Part shown: in pieces, positions 61,132 through 64,000 of the stretch
Position numbering within the stretch: the first letter of the stretch is position 1
Layout of the letters: each line of letters opens with the position of its first letter
DNA from: UBA6170 sp942491385
GTDB taxonomy: Bacteria > Chloroflexota > Anaerolineae > Anaerolineales > Anaerolineaceae
Direction of reading: 5' to 3'
Assembly (NCBI GenBank): GCA_942491385.1
Contig: CALOAF010000005.1
Span: forward strand, 802,638 to 866,637
Length of the DNA stretch: 64,000 bases
Made by a program: the position numbers and the translations under genes
Notes under the pieces: generated by a model
The model's database searches: none
Seen by the model: the letters and a program-made list of their open reading frames with translations, nothing else
What the model was told of the DNA's origin: nothing

Positions 61132-62793
61132 TCAATGCCGGAATGTTTCCTGCTTGCTCCAGCATCCGCCCAAACGTTTGCGCTTCTTCTGATTGAGTAT
61201 CCAGTACATTTTTGCCCAGCGATAACCCACGGATTGGTAAAGCAATTCTACCTGAACCGTAAATGGTCCTGACACACCGTTGGTTTGAACCCGGTAATCC
61301 AGTGCATCACTCCCACCGGTGAAGGTTGGATCTTGCATAGCTTCCCCGATGACTGATGAAACTGATGGTGGGTTTTGTTTATCGAATCCAACCGGCAATA
61401 GGCGATTATCTTTGAGATAGCCGGTAGCAAGCATTTGGTAGGTTGTCACCTCACCGGATTCATTTTTCATGATCGGTTCATAAATCTGCACCTGGTCGGC
61501 TGATGAAATTAAATCATAATGAAGTTCATAGGCCTCCTGGATTTTCATCGTTTGCATTCCCAAAGATTTCACCAGTCTCATCATACCCCCGGACTCAAAA
61601 ATCACATTTCCCTGCGCATCGCTGACGGGTCACATGTAACCAGGTTCGCCGGGGAGGTGACCAGTTGGAAATTTATGTCCGGTCCAACACTTCTATACGC
61701 CTCAAAAGTGAGAGTGTCATCTTGCAGTTCAAGCACTGATACAGCCAGCGTTGCCGTTTCGATCTCTGTAGAAGATCCTCAGCGCCGCGCGATATGTTGA
61801 TCTAGCGCAGCAATGCTGCCTGGAAACCCCAACTCATCGCTGAACTCCAACAAAAGATCAAGCATAAAAACATTGCCCCCGGTAAAAGTGTGACGAGCAA
61901 AAGGTTCATAAAGATTACTCTGGCGTTATATTGGAGATGGAGGCAGCTCCCTATGCGGGTGGCATATGGCATTCCTGGCAGGTGGAGGACTGCCCGGGAA
62001 AGCCTGAAGCCAGCCATTCACTATATGGCGTTTTGCTCGTAAAAAGTTCATCTCCGCTGCTCAGTGTGGGATCTTCTTTGATATAGTTCATGTAAAGTCG
62101 TCATTGACGAGTCGCACACAGCCATCTGATTAACGGATGTGTTCACTTTGCACAGCTGTAAAATCCAGATCTGGCTTTCATAAGAGTAACATTTTGTCAA
62201 CTGATGGGAAAAGCGCCATAAATGAGACGTTCGCTTGCCGAAAGGTCAAGATTTACCGCGAGATCACTGCTATGAAGAAGCGGAAATCATCCGCTGGATT
62301 TTCAGGAATCTGATGACAAACAGTGCAGGAAACGCCATCTACCGCCAACTCGTTTGGGGGTGTTCTTTAGCTAGTATCGCCTTTGACCGAATAATAGAGT
62401 GCTTTCCGTAGCATCGTTGCTAAAGCGAGGCATTGGCGCATGGCAGGTGGCGCATTTTTCCTCAATGGCTTCAGCATATTGCGGGGATTCTAGCGTTTCC
62501 ATACGCACACTGGCGAGATATTACGGGTCACGTGCAGCGTTTGCCACGATGCTACTTTTGCCACTCAGTATTAATGGCAACGTCGCTTTCCGAGGATATC
62601 CTTCATTCCTTGATGATGGCAGGCAACACAATTGAGAGGACGGTTTGAACAAAACCATTTCAAAAGATCTACGCTTTCGGTTGAGGGAGGTGCCATCTTT
62701 TGCAGCACAACTAACAAGCGCAATGCCAAACACTAAAGTTACCACAACCAAAGTTACCGATTTGCTTATTGTCATCTTTTCTGTGTGTTTCAT
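61132..62793 (-). pseudogene. Multihaem cytochrome c gene, broken by several frameshifts
   Basis: On the minus strand, pieces in different frames form one protein. A lipoprotein-type start (MTISKSVTLVVVTLVFGIAL, then VSCAAKDG) is followed by haem-binding CxxCH sites CVACH (62616-62630), CATCH (62440-62454), CTVCH (62313-62327) and CQECH (61966-61980). Then comes ESGGMMRLVKSLG and the C-terminal domain YELHYDLISSADQVQIYEP, LKDNRLLPVGFDKQNPP, SVGYRW, shared with extracellular multihaem cytochromes of metal- or nitrogen-cycling bacteria. At least four frameshifts separate the pieces. It can no longer make the full protein. Confidence 0.8.
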
Positions 62794-62975
62794 ATCACTA
62801 TCCTTTACTATATTGTACACAATTCTGGTCAAAAATTTTCGAAAATGGATATACCTTCACCCTTTAAGTTACTTGATCAGCGCAGGATGCTTTATAACCA
62901 ATATTTTTTAGAATTGCAAGTTGAAACCATTTTTTATAAAAATAACACAAAGAAATAATTTAATATATTTCTATA
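62794..62975. other. AT-rich gap between cytochrome relic and PadR promoter
   Basis: No gene recognised. It should hold the promoter of the cytochrome gene; no clear -35/-10 pair on the minus strand was found. Confidence 0.3.
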
Positions 62976-63073
62976 TTGACAAACGATATATCGTGTGGTA
63001 ATATATTGTTATACATTATATCGTAAAGTGATATACAAACAATGGATATATCGATCGCTAATCGTTATACGAT
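62976..63073 (+). promoter_or_regulatory. PadR-DUF2812 promoter with cluster of palindromic operators
   Basis: TTGACA (62976-62981) and TAATAT (62999-63004) are 17 bases apart. In the spacer lies CGATATATCG (62984-62993). Downstream are ATATC-N7-GATAT (63018-63034), GATATATCGATC (63045-63056) and ATCGT-TAT-ACGAT (63061-63073). Four related palindromes within 90 bases fit repeated binding of a PadR repressor dimer. Confidence 0.65.
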
Positions 63074-63091
63074 ATTTGATGGATATGAAAA

Positions 63092-63396
63092 ATGAATAAA
63101 AACATACCATAAATATTTACCCTCACTGAATCTACCTACATCCTGCTGTTACTAAGACAGCCCTTACATGGATATGGTGTGATGCAGAAAGTGGAAAGCA
63201 TGAGCGGAAAAACACTGAAAATTGGACCTGTTACCTCTGTACGGCGCATTTTCCACCCTGGAAGCAGAAGGACTGATCACCAAGCAGGTGAAGAAGACCG
63301 TCGAAAATTATATATTTTAACGTCCAAAGGACGAGATGTATAATCAAGAACATATTCGTCGCATTGAAATTTGCTGAAGAATGGCTCGAAGTTTGA
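63092..63396 (+). pseudogene. PadR-family transcriptional regulator, broken
   Basis: Pieces in different frames read TLTESTYILLLLRQPLHGYG, VMQKVESMSGKTLKIGP, STLEAEGLI, RRKLYILTSKGRD and FAEEWLEV. These are the winged helix and dimer arm of PadR regulators of the short (PadR-s1) type. The ATG-led frame at 63092 stops after MNKNIP, then other frames continue; at least three frameshifts are needed. DUF2812 genes normally follow PadR regulators, and one follows here 22 bases on. Confidence 0.8.
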
Positions 63397-63418
63397 TAAT
63401 AGGTAAAAGGAGTTAGGA

Positions 63419-63943
63419 ATGACAACTTTAAAAAAATTTCATTGGTTTTGGGCCTGGGAAGATGAAAAAGAAGAAACCTGGCTACGTGAGATGTCACAAC
63501 AAGGCTGGCATCTAAAATCATATCATTTCCCCAGCAATTACACGTTTGATAAAGGCCAATCTGTAGATTATGTTTACCGGCTTGATTACTTTATTGATAG
63601 AAAAGACATGGACAATACCGGCTGCAGCTATTTCATGACGCCGGCTGGATCATTTGGGAGAAATGGGGGCTTGGCAATATTTTCGAAAGAGAATGAAATA
63701 AATGGGGAAGCACCAGAAATTTACAGCGATAATGAATCAAAAAAGAAGAAATATCAAAGGATTCTGTTGTTTCTTGTAATTTTCTTGCCTATTTACTCAA
63801 ACGCGCTCTTTATTACCAATCGTAGTTCCAATCTTTTTATCCAGGTAATCACATTTGTGATGTTTGTTTTAGCGAAAAAGACCTATATTTATGCGATGCA
63901 GAGATTATTGCGCCGAATTACTCAGTTGAACAAGAAGATTTAA
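63419..63943 (+). CDS. DUF2812 membrane protein
   Basis: A 174-residue protein with AAAGGAG ten bases upstream. It begins KKFHWFWAWEDEKEETWLREMSQQGWHLKSYHF, the signature of DUF2812, followed by YVYRLDYFIDRKDMDN. One or two C-terminal membrane spans (ILLFLVIFLPIYSNALFI; VITFVMFVLAKKTYIYAM) end in a basic tail. In many Firmicutes and Chloroflexota it is paired with a PadR repressor and thought to be membrane-stress related; here the regulator is broken. Confidence 0.9.
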   Translation: MTTLKKFHWFWAWEDEKEETWLREMSQQGWHLKSYHFPSNYTFDKGQSVDYVYRLDYFIDRKDMDNTGCSYFMTPAGSFGRNGGLAIFSKENEINGEAPEIYSDNESKKKKYQRILLFLVIFLPIYSNALFITNRSSNLFIQVITFVMFVLAKKTYIYAMQRLLRRITQLNKKI

Positions 63944-64000
63944 CAAACCAACCCTTCTGCACTTACCAGATTGAATAGTTGAGTTCAATAACTAAAGATT

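Overview
The window looks like a chromosome segment from a Chloroflexota bacterium of the Anaerolineae type. This rests on gene content and style only: a PdxS/PdxT vitamin B6 pair, an SpoIIIAA/Ycf45-like R3H ATPase next to thymidylate kinase, MalT-like LuxR regulators, TPR-GGDEF proteins, many CPBP-type membrane proteases, VTC/DUF4956/CotH genes and a lipoprotein-rich pst system. No rRNA, tRNA, CRISPR array, intact transposase or phage module was seen.

Layout. 0-2 kb: the tail of an MFS transporter, a membrane protein, and a rhodanese lipid-anchored or membrane-anchored protein whose frame is interrupted by one TGA at the Cys position of its active-site loop (candidate selenoprotein). 2-10.2 kb: core genes on the + strand (methyltransferase, pdxS-pdxT, GNAT-like protein, R3H ATPase, tmk, a DsbA-cyclophilin fusion lipoprotein, a PrsW-type protease). 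10.2-24 kb: mostly minus-strand metabolic and signalling genes (APH-fold protein, GH1 beta-glucosidase, TfoX-N protein, two tandem TPR-GGDEF proteins, 6-phosphogluconolactonase, ArfB, SDR, GNAT, SLC13 permease).

24-40 kb: a two-component system beside a CotH / DUF4956 / VTC polyphosphate-polymerase operon, then a full Pho module (phoB-like regulator, phoR-like kinase with a frameshift, pstSCAB, phoU). The Pho module is bounded by direct copies of the 3' part of a methyltransferase gene, and a shrunken copy of the neighbouring phosphotransferase gene lies at 24.1 kb. The area was therefore built by duplication and insertion. Phosphate sensing, uptake and a polyphosphate-synthesis candidate sit side by side.

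40-58.8 kb: an accessory area of small-molecule modifying and stress-type genes (MBL hydrolase, RHH regulator plus GNAT under a promoter framed by twin operators, DinB/MDMPI protein plus WYL regulator with a clear palindromic operator, GyrI-like protein, ABM monooxygenase, alpha/beta hydrolase), then a MalT-like LuxR regulator followed by a conserved small protein and four consecutive CPBP intramembrane proteases. A metallopeptidase, two GNATs, a class III aminotransferase and a class C serine hydrolase follow.

58.8-63.4 kb: a strip of decay with a frameshifted isoprenylcysteine-methyltransferase-like gene, a broken methyltransferase ending at a 34-bp GA repeat, a broken multihaem cytochrome c and a broken PadR regulator whose promoter and palindromic operators are still well formed, followed by an intact DUF2812 gene. 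Whether these frameshifts are real or assembly indels cannot be decided from the sequence alone.
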